From assembly GCF_949987535.1 (NCBI RefSeq), contig NC_080067.1, positions 80,129,985-80,193,984 on the forward strand: a DNA stretch of 64,000 bases, given 5' to 3'. The position numbers and the translations under genes were made by a program. Source of the DNA: Balaenoptera acutorostrata (taxonomy: Eukaryota; Chordata; Mammalia; Artiodactyla; Balaenopteridae). The notes below the pieces were generated by a model. That model ran no database searches. It was not told the origin of the DNA and saw only the letters and a program-made list of their open reading frames with translations. Every line of letters starts with the position of its first letter. Positions within the stretch are counted from its first letter, which is position 1. This document shows positions 20,735-32,985 of the stretch, piece after piece.

Positions 20735-21195
20735 TAGCAGCTTCATGGCTAAGAGTGTGGCCTGCGTTCCAATTCTGGCTTTGCAGTGGGTGGGCCTACG
20801 GTGAGGCTGGGGTCACCTTCGGGTAGATTGCAAGGGGGCCTGGCTCTCTGGTGCACCCTGGCTGTAGCCGCCTCCATTGCCTCCCCCTATTCCCAGCCCT
20901 GTCTTCCTGCTGGATAGGTGTGAGACCTTGAACCCTAAAGAATTGAGTTCTGGTTTTGTTGCTGTGAAGTGGGGCCCTAGGAATGTGCATTTCAAGAGCT
21001 CCCCAGTTATTCTGATGGTCAGCCAAACTTGGGGATTACTGGTTTAACATCTATGAACCTCAGTTTTCTAACCTGTAAAACAGGGTCATAGTATCTGCAT
21101 CATGGGGTCGTTGTGGGGATTAAATGAAATAGTGCAGGGAAAGCACTTAGCATCCGCCTAGCACGCAGCAAGCTCCCAACAATGGTTGTGAGGGA
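20735..21195 (+). repeat. MIR SINE split by a MER5-like insertion
   Basis: The MIR tRNA-like head (agagtgtggcctgcgttcca attctggctttg) is at about 20752-20786, and a middle piece (gtgtgagaccttgaa) is near 20919. The core resumes at 21045-21195 (atgaacctcagttttctaac ctgtaaaacagggtcat, then gggattaaatgaaatagtg). The intervening 20938-21045 resembles the right half of MER5A (gtggggccctaggaatgtgc ... ttattctgatgg). Confidence 0.6.
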
Positions 21196-21519
21196 GGAGT
21201 TCCTGGGTCACCGTGTGGGGCGCTGAAAAGGCCTCAGGGCATCCCAGCAATTCTGTGATCCTCCCAGTTGCCTCAGCCTTTCTCCTGCCTGGATTTTATC
21301 CTGTCGGGGAGTGAAACTATGGTTAACCCCTCCCTTACCAGGAGTCTGGCCACTCTCCAGAAGAGGGGCTTCGGTTGTCCCAGAGACTGACGATCTGCAG
21401 AGGCCTGGGGTGCCGCGGTGGCCTCTCTACTGTTGAGTTGAGACTTGAGTCAAAATGAAAGCAGAGACATTGTGGGTTACCAACTAAGAGCAGATATGTG
21501 CTTACACTCTTGGGCTCAT

Positions 21520-21640
21520 CAAGTTCTCCTAAAAACGGTGAGGTGGGCATCGCCATCTTCCACATTTCGCAATTGAAGAAACCGAGGTGCAGAGATGCTC
21601 ACCTGCTCCGAAGCCCAAGCTGGTTGCCTTACACGAGTGG
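21520..21640 (-). repeat. MIR-like fragment
   Basis: gtgaggtgggcatcgccatc ttcca and attgaagaaaccgaggtgca gagatgctcacctgctc resemble the reversed MIR core. Moderate divergence. The flanks 21,196-21,519 and 21,641-22,210 show nothing certain. Confidence 0.55.
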
Positions 21641-22212
21641 TGCTCAAGTTGTGCTCTGCAGGCCCCAGGCCGTTTATGCTGCTTTAGGGGGATAGGAGCA
21701 AGGAGGCGTCCCCTGGCCCAGCTTGGACGTCCCCCTGCCTTTTCAACTACAGCATAGCTTTTGACTCATTTGGACCTTCAAATAGGACTCTGCCAGGATT
21801 TCCTGGCTAAAACAATTTTTTAAAAATCACTGTTCCATCCATCTGCTTGAAGACTCCCACCGTCAGTGTGTGCCCCAGCCAGCCCTGGACCCAGTGCCAC
21901 AGAATCTGAACATGAGGTTCTTTGAGCCCCAGCTTTAACTGAGGAATTAATATGAACGATAGCAGACATCTGTGTGAGCGTCAGACAGAATTCCCATACA
22001 CTTTGACCTTATAAAGGAAATTTTAAAGTGGTTTCACAACTCTTGGACTCCTCAGGCAGATCAGGGATATGAAAATGGGTTAGAGTGTGTGGAGAGTGGG
22101 TGATTTGCAAAGAGATTTCCTTGGAGAGATCTGTTGCCATGCTGAGTCCCCCATCCTGCCATCTACTTCACCTCAAACTTAGTGAGAAAGGCTTCCACGG
22201 GGCTACTTGGAG

Positions 22213-22690
22213 AACTTGCAAAGCATTTCAGTTACCTATTGCTGCAAAACAAACCACCCCAAAAAGTAGTGCCTTAAAACAATAATCACTGATTTGTTCA
22301 CATTTTTACAATTTGGACCAGGCTCAGTGGGGACATTTGTCTGTGCTCCAAATGGCTCGGTCATCTGGTTGGCAAGCTGGTGCTAGTTGGAGGTCAGCTG
22401 GGATTGTTGGCTGAGGGGCTTGGTTCTCCACCATGTGGCTGCCTGGGCTTCCTCACAGCATGGATGCAGGTACCAACAGGGAGGAAAGGGAAGGTGCTAG
22501 TCTTCTTAAAGGATGGGTCCAGAACTGGCTGAGTCACTTCCAGCTGTGCTATTGGTTAAGCAGTCACAGGCTGGTCCACACTTAAGGGGGCGGGGTAATA
22601 GATTCTACTTCTTGATAGCTGAGTGGACATGCACATAAAGAGAAGGGAGACATTGGTGGCGGCCACCTTTGAGACAGTGGCCACAAGACC
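22213..22690 (+). repeat. Ancient LTR-like repeat
   Basis: gttacctattgctgcaaaac aaaccaccccaaaa, gtagtgccttaaaacaataa and the 3' part agattctacttcttgatagc ... ggcggccacctttgagacag form a familiar dispersed mammalian unit that I associate with old ERVL-type LTRs. The subfamily is not assigned. Confidence 0.5.
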
Positions 22691-24640
22691 TCTGGAGTTG
22701 AGGGGTGAATAGGGGCCCAGGGTCTGATTCCTTTCTCTGGGGGATGACAGAGAGATGTGCTGACTCGGGGCTTTGAGGCAGAGCCAGGACCTGGCTGGTA
22801 TCTTAGGATCATCTGGGACTTCATTAGAACTAAGGGGATTGTGAGTGCTTCCCATGGATCAAAAGTGGGCCAAGCAGAGGGGAGAGGCTGTGGGGCCCAA
22901 GCAGCAGGAAGCTGGAACTAAAGGTGTCGTGAGTGACCATTTAGGATACAGATGAATCACGGGGGAAGGGAACCATAGGAGAAAGATCTAGGGGTGGGAG
23001 TCTTGGAGCAATCCACAAAAGCACCTGCAGTTGAAAGTCAGCTTGAATTCTCTACCAACCCAGAGAGTGCCAAGCTGTCTAGCCTAGTAGCGTGTGACCT
23101 TACCTCATCTGCTGCCCTCTCCCTCACCTGGTGATGATGGAAACAGCTGCTGTGGGGTGGGGAGGAGAGGGGATCGGGTTGGAGGAAGAAGCAGCCTTTC
23201 CTAGAGGCGGCAGCACCAACTGCAAGCCTTGGCTGGGAGAGAGGAACAAGACTCCTTTAAATGAAGAGTGAAGACTGACTAATATATAACTACAGAACAA
23301 GAGTGACTTTCTGACCTAAAGTAACTGCGAGGCTCTCTCTTCCCTAAAACTGAGCACACGAAAAATCATGAGGCCTGCTGAATTTTCCTCCTGTGGCAGA
23401 AGAAAAGTTTTACCCACTGAATAAAATGTAAAGGCTAGTGGGAGACAAGAGAAAGTTCAGTTGGTTACAAACCGTGCTTGCTCCTCATACAGGTACAATC
23501 AATGATTGTGGCCACAGCAAACCCTGGGCCTGGGTTGGAACTCTGCCACAACCCTGTGGTCCAAAGGCCACAGTGTGGAGCAGGCAGAGCACTAGGTGTT
23601 GTGCAGGATGTTTGTTCCTGTGACCTTGCTTTGCAGCGGGAAGAGGCTCACCAGAAATTTCTCCCAGATCCTGGGGAAGGTGGTTTTCATTTCCCTGCAG
23701 GGCCTCCGATCCATCAGATAGAGAAAGTTATCTCCGACCCTTCTGGACCTCTTGTCCTGGTCTGGAGGTGTCTTCCATCTCTGTCTGCCTCAGGCCTTGG
23801 GTCTGGAAATGACTACACCTCCCTCATAGATATGACCTTGGCACTCATGGGCCAAGATCTTCATATTGCCTGGATTCTTGGGCTGCTGTGTTGACAGCTC
23901 TGGTTGTGAGGTCAGGCAGATTGGGGGTAGCTGGTAGTAACAAAATGCTGGATACATTAATAGGATACTACCCAGAATTTCTAGGTCTGCTCATGAGACA
24001 GACTCTCTTGTTGGGGAGGGGGCTGGACCATGTGGCTCTCTTCAGCTACTCCTGCCTCCCATGCACTCTTTCCCCTTGATGCTCTGACCCAAGTGTGGAT
24101 ACATCGCCTACTCTCATGGTCTGGACCACTGAGACAAGACTAGCCCATTCCAACAGGTTTGACCAAAAGCTTAGGCCATACACATGAGCAGTGGACACAG
24201 AGAGGCCCCTCTTTCTGACCCCAGACCTCCCAGTTCCACAGGGTGGACACCACCTTGGCCCCAAGGTCGGAACAATGAGGATCATAGAGAAAAGTGGATT
24301 CCCCACTCCCGCCTGCCTAGGGCTTCATTTTAAGTGAAGAAGCTCTTCTTCCCACAGGGGGTTAGCCCTGGGAATGACATCATTTCAAGGAAGTCTGGAT
24401 GCTGGGCTTCCCCCTCCCCATTCCAAGGGATTCCTGGGTTGGATTCAAATTATATTTTCAACACCATAACCCCAAGATTCATATAGTAAAGACTCATAAA
24501 CACAGCAGTAAACCTCGGATCGAGATCTTGTTGAACTCTTAAGTGGCCAATGAAATCTCCTAGGATTCTTCCAGTCATTAGTACTACTCACCAAATGTTT
24601 ATGCTTCATCTCTCAGCCACGTCTTTTGCTTTGAAGTTAG
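22691..24640. other. No recognised feature
   Basis: About 2 kb of mixed composition. The longest frames (for example 23478-23894, 138 codons) have no motif and no supporting splice or codon signature. Could hold diverged repeats I cannot name. Confidence 0.4.
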
Positions 24641-24644
24641 GTGT

Positions 24645-25152
24645 AGGCTTGTGAGGTGGTTTTAAAAAATCCGCATGTTCTTTGATACTCCCCCCTTCAG
24701 GAGGTGGAGCTTAGCTTTGCCCATATAGCATGGGTTGGAGTTAATGACTCACTTAGAAGTCTCTGATTTCTGAGACTAGGTCCTTAAAGGTTTTGTGGCT
24801 TCTTGGACTCTCTGTTGACTTGCTCATTCCAGGGGAAGCCAGCTGCCATGTCATGAAAACACTCAAGGAGTACTTTAGAGAGTTTCATGTGGCAAGGACC
24901 CGAAGCCTCCTGCCAACAACCAGTCCTAAGCTGCCAGACGTGTGAGTGAGCTGCCTTGCAAGCAGATCCTCCAGCCCCTGTCAAGCCTCCAAATGCCTGC
25001 AGCCTTGTGCGAGACCTGGGGCCACAACCACCCAACTAATCGGCTCACAGATTCCTGACCCTCAGAGTCTACATGAGATCATAAATGTTCATTGTTTTTA
25101 GCTACTAAGTTTTGGGGTTATTTGTTATATGGCAATTGATAACTAATACACC
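24645..25152 (+). repeat. MLT1-class LTR
   Basis: ggtggagcttagctttgccc, gactaggtccttaaaggttt, cagacgtgtgagtgagctgcc, gcagatcctccagcccctg, cacagattcctgaccctcag and the end gctactaagttttggggtta ... tgataactaatac follow the MLT1 consensus throughout. TGAGAT-ATAAATG near 25075 is the degraded polyadenylation region. Confidence 0.75.
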
Positions 25153-25309
25153 TGTGATTTGCTTTGGCTTATGAAGAATGGACAGAAGTGTCACGTGTCA
25201 TTTCTAGGAAGAAGCCCTTAAGAACAAGGTACACGCCACTGTGTTCTTTTCCCAGACAGGTTCCAGATGGTGACAGCTTCATCAGTCTGGCCCTGGAGTG
25301 AGGACCGTG

Positions 25310-25640
25310 TGTGGGTCAGGGTCCAGCAGGGGAAAAATGACATAGGCAAAAGGGGAATTGAGGAGAGTTTAATGAAGGGTCCGTCCACAAAGGCTTGGGC
25401 AGCCTTAGCAGAAACCAGCGAAGGATGGTGAAACATCTCAAGCCAGCATTACTACCCCCAAGCCTGAAGAGGCAGGGGAGGGAGGAGTTGCCAGGATTTG
25501 GTGAGAGCTGTAGCTGTAGGAGGGCTTCAAGCAGGACTGTAGCTTTCTGTAGAGAAATGCAGCCATGCCAACCGACAAGGAGGCCTCTGGAGGAATGAAT
25601 ACCCGACCTTACCTCCTCTGGGTCTTCCCATTGGCCAACA
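25310..25640. repeat. Ancient dispersed repeat, LTR-like (uncertain)
   Basis: gtgggtcagggtccagcagg gg ... gagagtttaatgaagggtcc gtccacaaaggcttgggcag ... tcttcccattggccaac resembles a recurrent old mammalian repeat unit that I remember but cannot name with confidence. Confidence 0.4.
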
Positions 25641-27094
25641 CATGTAGTCTCAAATATTGGTTTTACCAGTATTTAAATGACTCTTTAAAAGTGGTACCAA
25701 ACAGTTCTATCTGTTAGCTCTTTAGGGATACAATTTGTAGCTTACTCATTTTGCTAGTTCATTGAGAGGACATTTTTCTTAAAATAGCTGTACTGCTGAG
25801 GCCATTCTGAGGTTCTTCTATGGACGAGGTGGCCAGCATCTGCTTTAGATACTTTTCCACAATGAAATATTTTCTTCCTTGTTTGACGGAGCTTTCCAGA
25901 TGCCTACTGGCCTACCCCTGGCCTGCACTTTATGAGTCTTGCTCTTGGAGGTTGTGGCCTCCAATTTCCAGAGAATACATCTTTTTCTGAAAGATCTTGG
26001 GCCTTCCATAAACACATATGATGGCCCAGCCCATTCCTAAATCCATCTAGAGGATTTGCACAACACCCCTCCCCACAGGGCTGCTTTAGCTAACCCTAGG
26101 CTTTTAAGATCCAGGAGTCCTAGGCAGAGAAAGGACCAACTGAATAGGAATGAGCTTATAGGAAAAAAGACTCGACGTGCAAAATTCTTAGAGTGTGCTC
26201 GCTCTCACAGAGTGGCAGTTTGGAGATTTCAAACCTCTCCTTAGAGCCTCATTATTCTAGTGAGATTAGCCCCGCCAAGTGTCCACCACCCAGGCATCTC
26301 CCCGCTAGGATTTCAGGTAGGTCACGATCATGAATGCTAGAGATTAAAAGATCCTTCTTGAGAAGTGTGTTGGCCCTTGCCTAATGTGGTCACTGGATGT
26401 TTGTACCTGTGTAAAACGGTGGCTGAGCAGTAAGTCCAATTCATTTATGTTCACCAGCTAATGTCACTTAAAAAAAAACACACACACACAAAACCTGTCA
26501 ACAAGAGCTTATATAGACCCTCTTTTCTGTACTTTAGAAGAATACATGATGTTCTGTTCCAAGACATCTAATACTGGAAAGGAGCAGTTTACTAATCTAG
26601 ACTCTGAAAGCACTGGCCCAACATCAAATTAAAATAATGGTGTATCTGTGGGAGTGGGGAGGTCCAAGGCAGCTGGCCAAGGGATACTCACATAGGACAA
26701 AAACAGCCTATCTTCTTGGAGCACCAATTTTGTTAGAAGTTTTAAAGGCAGGGGACACATTTTTACCTATAACACATTATGAAACAGACTGTAATCCGCA
26801 TGGATTTTAAATATAAATTGCAAATCTTCAAACACATTTTAGCTTACAGCTGGCCTTTTTGGGCTACAACATCTTCTCACCCACCTCCAACTCGTATTCA
26901 CGTGAGGGTGCTTTCATAGCAAAGCTGAAAAAGCACGGGATCTGAAAGTGCCTTGCTGGTGGTAGAGCTCCCCAGATGAGAGGAAGACACAAATATGACC
27001 AGAAGCCAAAATACCCAGACCCCACTCTCATCTGTTTGCATAGATACCTTCCCCAGGTTAGGAGAGGATATCTTGCGGTGTGCTTTTATGCAAG
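25641..27094. other. No recognised feature; short CA tract
   Basis: About 1.45 kb without exon-like or repeat-like text that I can name. An A9 run followed by (CA)6 lies at about 26469-26490. Confidence 0.4.
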
Positions 27095-28005
27095 TTCATA
27101 GCCCTCCAGGCCAATGGGTTTAACAGGATTTCTTTATAAACTGTTTGAAGATAGTAAGGGGTCTGAGCACCCAGTCCCAATGCATGGCGGAGGGTGGGTG
27201 TGGGCGTGTGTTTCCCCACAGGCAATTCTCCCCCACCAGCTGGGTGTCCTACGATTCAACTCAATTCTGACACTGTCCACCTGGAGATAGTGCCAGATCC
27301 CACAGGTTAAGGGCTCAGTCCCGCAAGACGTCCCCCGCCCCTCCCATGCCAGTCGCAAATCCAGTTTGTTACCTGTACTTCTGACCTACTGGCTATAGAT
27401 CGGAGGTTCTAATAACCCCCACTCTGGGTTCAATCAATTTGCTAAAGGGGCTCACAGAACTCAGAGAAACATTTTACTTACTAGATCACCAGTTTATTAT
27501 GAAAGGAACAGCCAGATGGAAGAGATGCCGAGGGCAAGGCATGGGAAAGGCTCAGAGCTTCCTTGCCCTCTCTATCTCCCCCCATCTCCGTGTGTTCACC
27601 AACCCCAAAGCTCTCCGAGCCCTGCCCTTTGGGTTTTTATGGAGACTTCGTTACACAAGCATGATTGATTAAATTATTGGTCATTGGTGATTGAACTCAG
27701 TCTCCAGCCGTCAGGGAGTAGGACTGAAACTTTCAACCCTCTAAGCATAAGGTTGGCTCCTCTGGTAGCCAGCCCCCCATCTTTAGGTGCTTTCCAAAAG
27801 TCGCCTCATTAACATAAAGTCAGTTGTGGTTGAAAGGGACTTGTTACGAATAACAAGACACTCATTTCACCTTTATGGCTCTGAAGCAATTTCAGAAACT
27901 GAGGACAAGCGACCAAATACTACAACAAAAGATGCTCTCATGCCTCTTACAGCTCAGGAAATTCCAAGGGTTTGGGGAACTCTGTTCCAGTCTTCAGTGT
28001 CCCTC
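27095..28005 (+). repeat. Long ERVL-type LTR (MER21-like)
   Basis: The block running through ccccaccagctgggtgtcct, aaggggctcacagaactcag agaaaca, ttgggtttttatggagactt cgttaca, caagcatgattgattaaatt attggtcattgg, cctcattaacataaagtcag and ggaaattccaagggtttggg g is a known long mammalian LTR, which I place as MER21-like. No internal retroviral sequence is attached. Confidence 0.5.
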
Positions 28006-28036
28006 AATACCCATTATATGAAGATTCACATAAATT

Positions 28037-28239
28037 CCTGCTTGATTTTATTTTATTTATATATATATATATTTTAATTATTAGTTTTATTAGCAGTCAA
28101 AAAGGAAAGATTGGAATCCCAGAAAAATGTCAGTTTCCTCTGGCATAATTATAGCAAGGACTGACCAAGCCCTTCCCCCTGAACTGCCCAGAGGATGGTG
28201 GGTAGGGGCTTCAGACCCTCCCACACCTGCTTGATTTTA
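28037..28239 (-). pseudogene. Short 3'UTR-like retrocopy (processed pseudogene fragment) with 14-bp TSD
   Basis: A 175-bp insert (28051-28225) lies between exact direct repeats cctgcttgatttta (28037-28050 and 28226-28239). Read on the minus strand it is non-repetitive text ending ...gactgctAATAAAactaatt followed by an A/T-rich degraded tail (28051-28075). The AATAAA signal complement is at 28086-28091. A polyadenylation signal 10-20 nt before the tail and a TSD are hallmarks of L1-mediated mRNA retrocopies. Only the last ~150 nt of the source transcript were copied; the source gene is not identified and no coding part is visible. A 5'-truncated unfamiliar SINE/LINE is the alternative. Confidence 0.6.
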
Positions 28240-28677
28240 GATCCCAGAAAAAACTGCCTCCACAAAATAATTACTCTGAATTCTTTGTCTTATTGGACAA
28301 TGGAAATTATGTAACTTAATTGTGTTTCTTTCTGCTTCATTGCCAGACATCTTAGAACCGAATTTCTCAGGTCTTAAAACACGTCAGCTTTGATGCCAGA
28401 AAATGCCTGCCTCTTCTGCCTCCTTCAGACGGACTTGGAGCTCTTTCATCCTTATATGTCAAATCTTGTTCTGTGTTGTAAACAGTCAGCCAGCTCAGGA
28501 AGCAGGCAGGGCACAGATTTTAATGTAAATATTTTTTTCAATCGGTATTTAAAGGGATGTGATCAATTTACAACCAAAATTCAGATACAAGACCAAAATT
28601 TATTAACACAGACAAAAAGATAAGCACTGAAGAGGAACAGCTGATGGATATTATTTTTAAAAAAGGAAAACCTTTGC
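28240..28677. other. No recognised feature
   Basis: AT-rich sequence; an open frame at 28390-28623 lacks motifs. Confidence 0.4.
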
Positions 28678-28830
28678 AAATTCATTTTGTTATAAATAAT
28701 GCTGCAATGAATACCTATGTGCATGATTCTCTGATTAGTTCTCTAAAGTATATTTCTACAAGTGAAATTATTGCCCTTATGGTGTAACTATTTTCAAGGG
28801 CAAGTTAATTTTCTATGGGTATTAGGATAT
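28678..28830 (-). repeat. Old L1M fragment, reverse
   Basis: ttgttataaataatgctgca atgaatacctatgtgcatga and gtatatttctacaagtgaaa ttattgccctt match the reversed ancient L1 3' region. Confidence 0.6.
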
Positions 28831-28847
28831 TTGGGGTCACAAGAGAG

Positions 28848-28965
28848 GCCGTACAGCGCAGTGGCTGAGATTGTGGACCCCAGAGTTCAAATTCTGGTTC
28901 CACTGGGTTCCGCCTGGGTTCAGATTCTGGTTCCACTACTGAGTAGAATTACAAGCAGGCTGTTT
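28848..28965 (+). repeat. MIR SINE head with internal duplication
   Basis: gtacagcgcagtggctgaga ttgtggaccccagagttcaa attctggttccact is the tRNA-like MIR head. The ttca-attctggttccact segment occurs twice (about 28885-28904 and 28919-28938). The A-rich stretch 28,990-29,150 after it is unassigned. Confidence 0.6.
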
Positions 28966-29229
28966 ACACTCCAGTTCATTTTATGAGATAATGGTAAACA
29001 CAGTGGTCTACTCAGCAAAAAATAAAATAGAAAAGAAAGAGCAAGGACACATAAAAACTAGAAAGCATAAAACAAAATGAAAGAAGCAAACTCATATAAA
29101 ACTATTATGAAAATAAATGTAGATGAGTTAAACTTGCTTGAGTAAAAGACAGTGATTCTCAAATTGGGTCAAGTGTCAAATGAGAGATTGGCTGCTTCCT
29201 CAACTTCAGATAACTCTTTACTGTGAAAT

Positions 29230-30490
29230 CTGGTCACCATGCCCAACTCACCCCTGTTACTCACTGCTCTTGTCATGTCATGTAGGTAGTCACTAAATCC
29301 AGCGTACTCTTTTCAGCCCTTGTCTTTCTTAACTTCTTGGAAATATTTGATGCTGTTAGCCACTCCCTTCCTCTTGACACAAGCTTTTTCCTCAGCTTCT
29401 ATAAGGCTGCATTTTTTCCCCTGGTTTTCCTCCTATCTTGTTGGCTTTTCCTTCTAAGTGTCTTTTTCCTTTGCCTATCCCTTCAGTGTTGGCGCTGTTC
29501 TTCAGGGTCTGCCCTAGGTGCTTTTCTTTCTCTCTCTACATATTCTTTCTGTAAGATCTCCACCACTCCTCCCAAAGCTTTGATTACAACCCATATGCTG
29601 ATGGATCCCAAATCTAGAATTCCAGTCCAGGTCTCAGGAGGGATCCTGAGCTGCAAATCTCTATATCCAATTGCATTTTGGCTATTTCCATCTGGGGATT
29701 TTGTAGGAGCCTCAAACTCAACATTACCCAACCAAACTCATAATTTTTCTCATCTCTTTCTCCCGATACTCGTAAATGGCACCACATGGTTGCTAAAGTC
29801 AAAAACCTGGGATCCAGCTTTGACTCCCCTCTCTCTTACCACCCCTATCAAATGAATCAGCCTCTCCTAAATATTTTCCAGGTCCATTTGCTTCTTTGAG
29901 TCCTCACTGCCAGCACCCTCTTCTGGCTCACCACCCTTTCTTGCCTGGGCTATTGAACAGCTTCCTAAATGGCCTCCCTACCTTGAGTCATGCTACACTT
30001 CAATCCAATGTCCATTGTGCTCCAGGGTGCTTCCTCTAGAGCAAAAAAACTGGCCACGGAACACCCATGCTTAACATCCTTCAGTGACAAGGCCCTTGGT
30101 GACCCGCCACTGAATTTCTTTTGTCTTGAGTGTGTCCTGCTCTTCTCACATTCAGGCCTTTGCACATGCTGTTCTTTCTCCCTAAAATATTATTTGCAAT
30201 TCTTTTCTTAGCTTATCTCCTCTCATTCATCAGGTCTCAGATTAAATGTCACTTTCTCAGGAAAATCTAAAGTAGGTTAGATTTCCTGGCCATGTGCTTC
30301 CTTATTACCATACAATTTCTCTACCATTTATCACAAAAGTGTTGAAATTTCTTACTTAATTGCCCTGTTTCCCTGCTGGGCTGCAAGGTCCATGAAGATG
30401 GGAACTGTGTCCATCTCTTTCACTACCATGCACCCCAGCATGTGTCCAGTAATAATCATTAGATGCTCAGTACATAACTATTTATTGAGC
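29230..30490 (+). repeat. L2 LINE, RT to 3' end
   Basis: Long L2 remnant in sense: the frame at 29337-29855 ends with LPILVNGTT...LKSKTWDPAL, equivalent to the ISVNGTT...AKNLGV segment of L2 reverse transcriptase. Then ttgcctgggctattgaacag cttcctaaatggcctcccta, aggcctttgcacatgctgtt ctttctccc, and the 3' end agtaataatcattagatgct cagtacata-actatttattga. Multiple stops; inactive. Confidence 0.8.
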
Positions 30491-30499
30491 AGATATACA

Positions 30500-30745
30500 A
30501 GAATGTGTATATCTTCACATTGCTCAGAATGGCAGAAAAACTTGGAAAACACCTAATTTTCTAACACAAGAGGGTAAGTTCAATGGAGTATGACTCGTCA
30601 CATGTTGAATTACCCATGCAGTCCAGTTATTAGGAATATTATGGTAAAAAATATTTAATGACATATGGAAAGATGTTTCTCGTATATTGTTAGGTGAAAA
30701 CAACAGTATTATATGTGTAGATGTAGAGTCTGATCATATTCTTGC
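30500..30745 (+). repeat. Old L1M fragment
   Basis: cagaaaaacttggaaaacac ctaa, tggaaagatgtttctcgtat attgttaggtgaaaacaaca resemble the 3' end of ancient L1 ORF2 and its 3'UTR. Confidence 0.5.
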
Positions 30746-31539
30746 CCTTGTGTTTATGATTTTTCCCTTAGAATTCCTTATCTCATGCATCTACCTTTCT
30801 ATTTATTTTGTTCTTTTTCTTTTCAGCTTGTTTTCATCCTGTGACTATCTGCTCATGTTTTATGAAAGACATCTCTTCTTCCATCTTATTGAGGATACCA
30901 AATAATTTCACAGTATTTTCTTTCTGTGTCCTGTAGCAGTCTGCATTTTCAGGGATTTGTCCCTTCGCCTTGTCCTTTCCCTTATTTAGTAGTTTTTCAT
31001 GGACACCATTTTTCTTCTCCTTTTACTTACTTGGATTGAATGAAACAATGCCGTCAGCTTGGCCCAACACTGTCTGCTTGGGAGATAATAGCATCCTTTT
31101 CTTAGATCAACAGCTTGAGAGGAGGTTGGTGTGAATGGTTCCCAGTCAAATTCTGAGTTCTAGGGGACTCTAGTATAGCTTTGCTCACTGAAGTGACATC
31201 TTCTTCAATACCTACCGCCTGGCTCTTTGATTCTGTGACCCTATATGGTACATAACAACTTCAATTCCTTTTCCACTAAAAGGAACCAGGGCTTCTAGGG
31301 GAAATGGCTGATTCTAGGTCTGGATGGGAAATATACAAGGTAAACCTGAACATCTTGCCACACCAGATAGGATTATACATCAAAAGGATTCAGGAACCTA
31401 TGTGAAGGGGCTTCCATTGGCCAGTGGTGGATAATTTGAGCATCAGTGAGGATAACTGCAGTGGATTGAAAAACTCAAATAATTAAATCCATGCATTCAC
31501 AATACCCTAGTTGGTCTCTGTGGGAGGATGCTAGACACC
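30746..31539. other. No recognised feature
   Basis: T-rich on the left; no gene or named repeat seen. Confidence 0.4.
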
Positions 31540-32345
31540 AACTCATTATTTTTAAAATTGATAAATAAGAAATTAAGCATTATAGTGCTTTTCCGTTTTT
31601 GGACTGTATCATGGAGAAACCAAATACAGATTGTGGGAAGTTTCTCTTTATAGAAGTATTACAGTTAATAAATGAAGAAGGATGGATAGAGTTAGAACCA
31701 TTTTGCAACCCCCAATGTGATAATGGATCTAGGCTTTGACCATCAACAGCCACCAGCATCACAAAAAAGAGGAACAACCAGACATTAAGGGACTCCTGGT
31801 GGAAGAAAACAGCAGCACCTCTAAGGTAGTCGTGCCAAAAAAAAACTAACAAAACTAACAAACCTGATTAAGCCTCTAGATTCAACTCCTTTTTATAGGA
31901 AATTCAGAAGATAGAGGAGCATGCTAAGCATTTCAGCACCACCAGCATGAGAATGCAATCATCAAAATCCAGATGGTGGGAAACTCTGCCTGCTCCCTTC
32001 CACAAACAATTTGCCAACTATTAAAAAATCATGATATTTGTCAAACAATTGGAAACTAGAGCACTGATTGGATTTCTTTGTAATAAGAAATTACATTAAC
32101 TTCTTGGGGGTGACAATTATATTGTATTAATGTGAAAAAAAGTATTTTTATAGATGAAATGGTATGATGTTTGGAGTCTGTTTCAAAATGTATGGGGATA
32201 GTGAATGGAATAGAAAAGAAACAAGATTGGCCGTGAGTTGGTAATTGCTGAACTGGGTGATGGGAACACAGAGGCTATTATATCATTAGACTATTTTCCT
32301 AATTTTGCACATCTGCTATTCTCTATAATAAAAAGTTTTTAAAAT
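31540..32345 (+). repeat. Ancient L1M-like 3' region (uncertain)
   Basis: The text ends gaactgggtgatgggaacac agaggctattatatcattag ... tgctattctctataataaaa agttttt, a terminus common to old LINE 3'UTRs. Upstream text is consistent but heavily diverged. The next 32,346-32,639 shows nothing. Confidence 0.45.
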
Positions 32346-32985
32346 TGCAATTATCAAAAAAAAATTCAGTGAAGTAAACCCTTATACTTGACCCCCAGTA
32401 AACACTACCTCTGTCCTTATAGTATGGTAGAATCCTCCCAGCTCACTGGGACCTACAGTAGATCCCATTCCATCGCAATTACATTCTGTGTCAGCACCTA
32501 TGGCTAAAATCAAGCCAAGTCAGAATTACCTTGAAAATCTTTTAAATTTCCCACAAAATAATAAATAAGGTATTGTCTAGATGCTTTGTAGAGTGATTCT
32601 TATGCACATGGGCATTTGGAAAAAACTGAGAGAAACTAAAGGAAGATTCAATAACTTGGAATACTTTCTTCATTTGTTTTCCTGGACACCACTTTTTCTT
32701 GATTCTCCTCCTACCTTACTAGCCACTTGCACTTTTCCCGTCATCCCCCTCTCCATGTTAGAGTGTCCCAGGGTTCAGTTCTTGGATCTTTCTTTTCTAT
32801 CTACTCTAACTTCCTAGTGAATTCATCGACTCTTAGGGCTTTAAGTAGTGTCTATAAACTGATGACTCCAGATTTCCATCTCTAGCCCAGAATCAATCCC
32901 TGAACTCCAGACTCATTTATCCAATTGCCTACTTGATTTGTCCATCTGGGCGTCTAATAGGCATCTCAAATTAACATATTTGAAA

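Noticed and set aside
23478..23894. 138-codon open frame
   Set aside because: No motif, no Kozak or splice context, and expected by chance at this length in 64 kb.
29337..29855. 172-codon open frame
   Set aside because: Translation of an L2 remnant; the C-terminal VNGTT segment belongs to L2 RT. Not a host gene.
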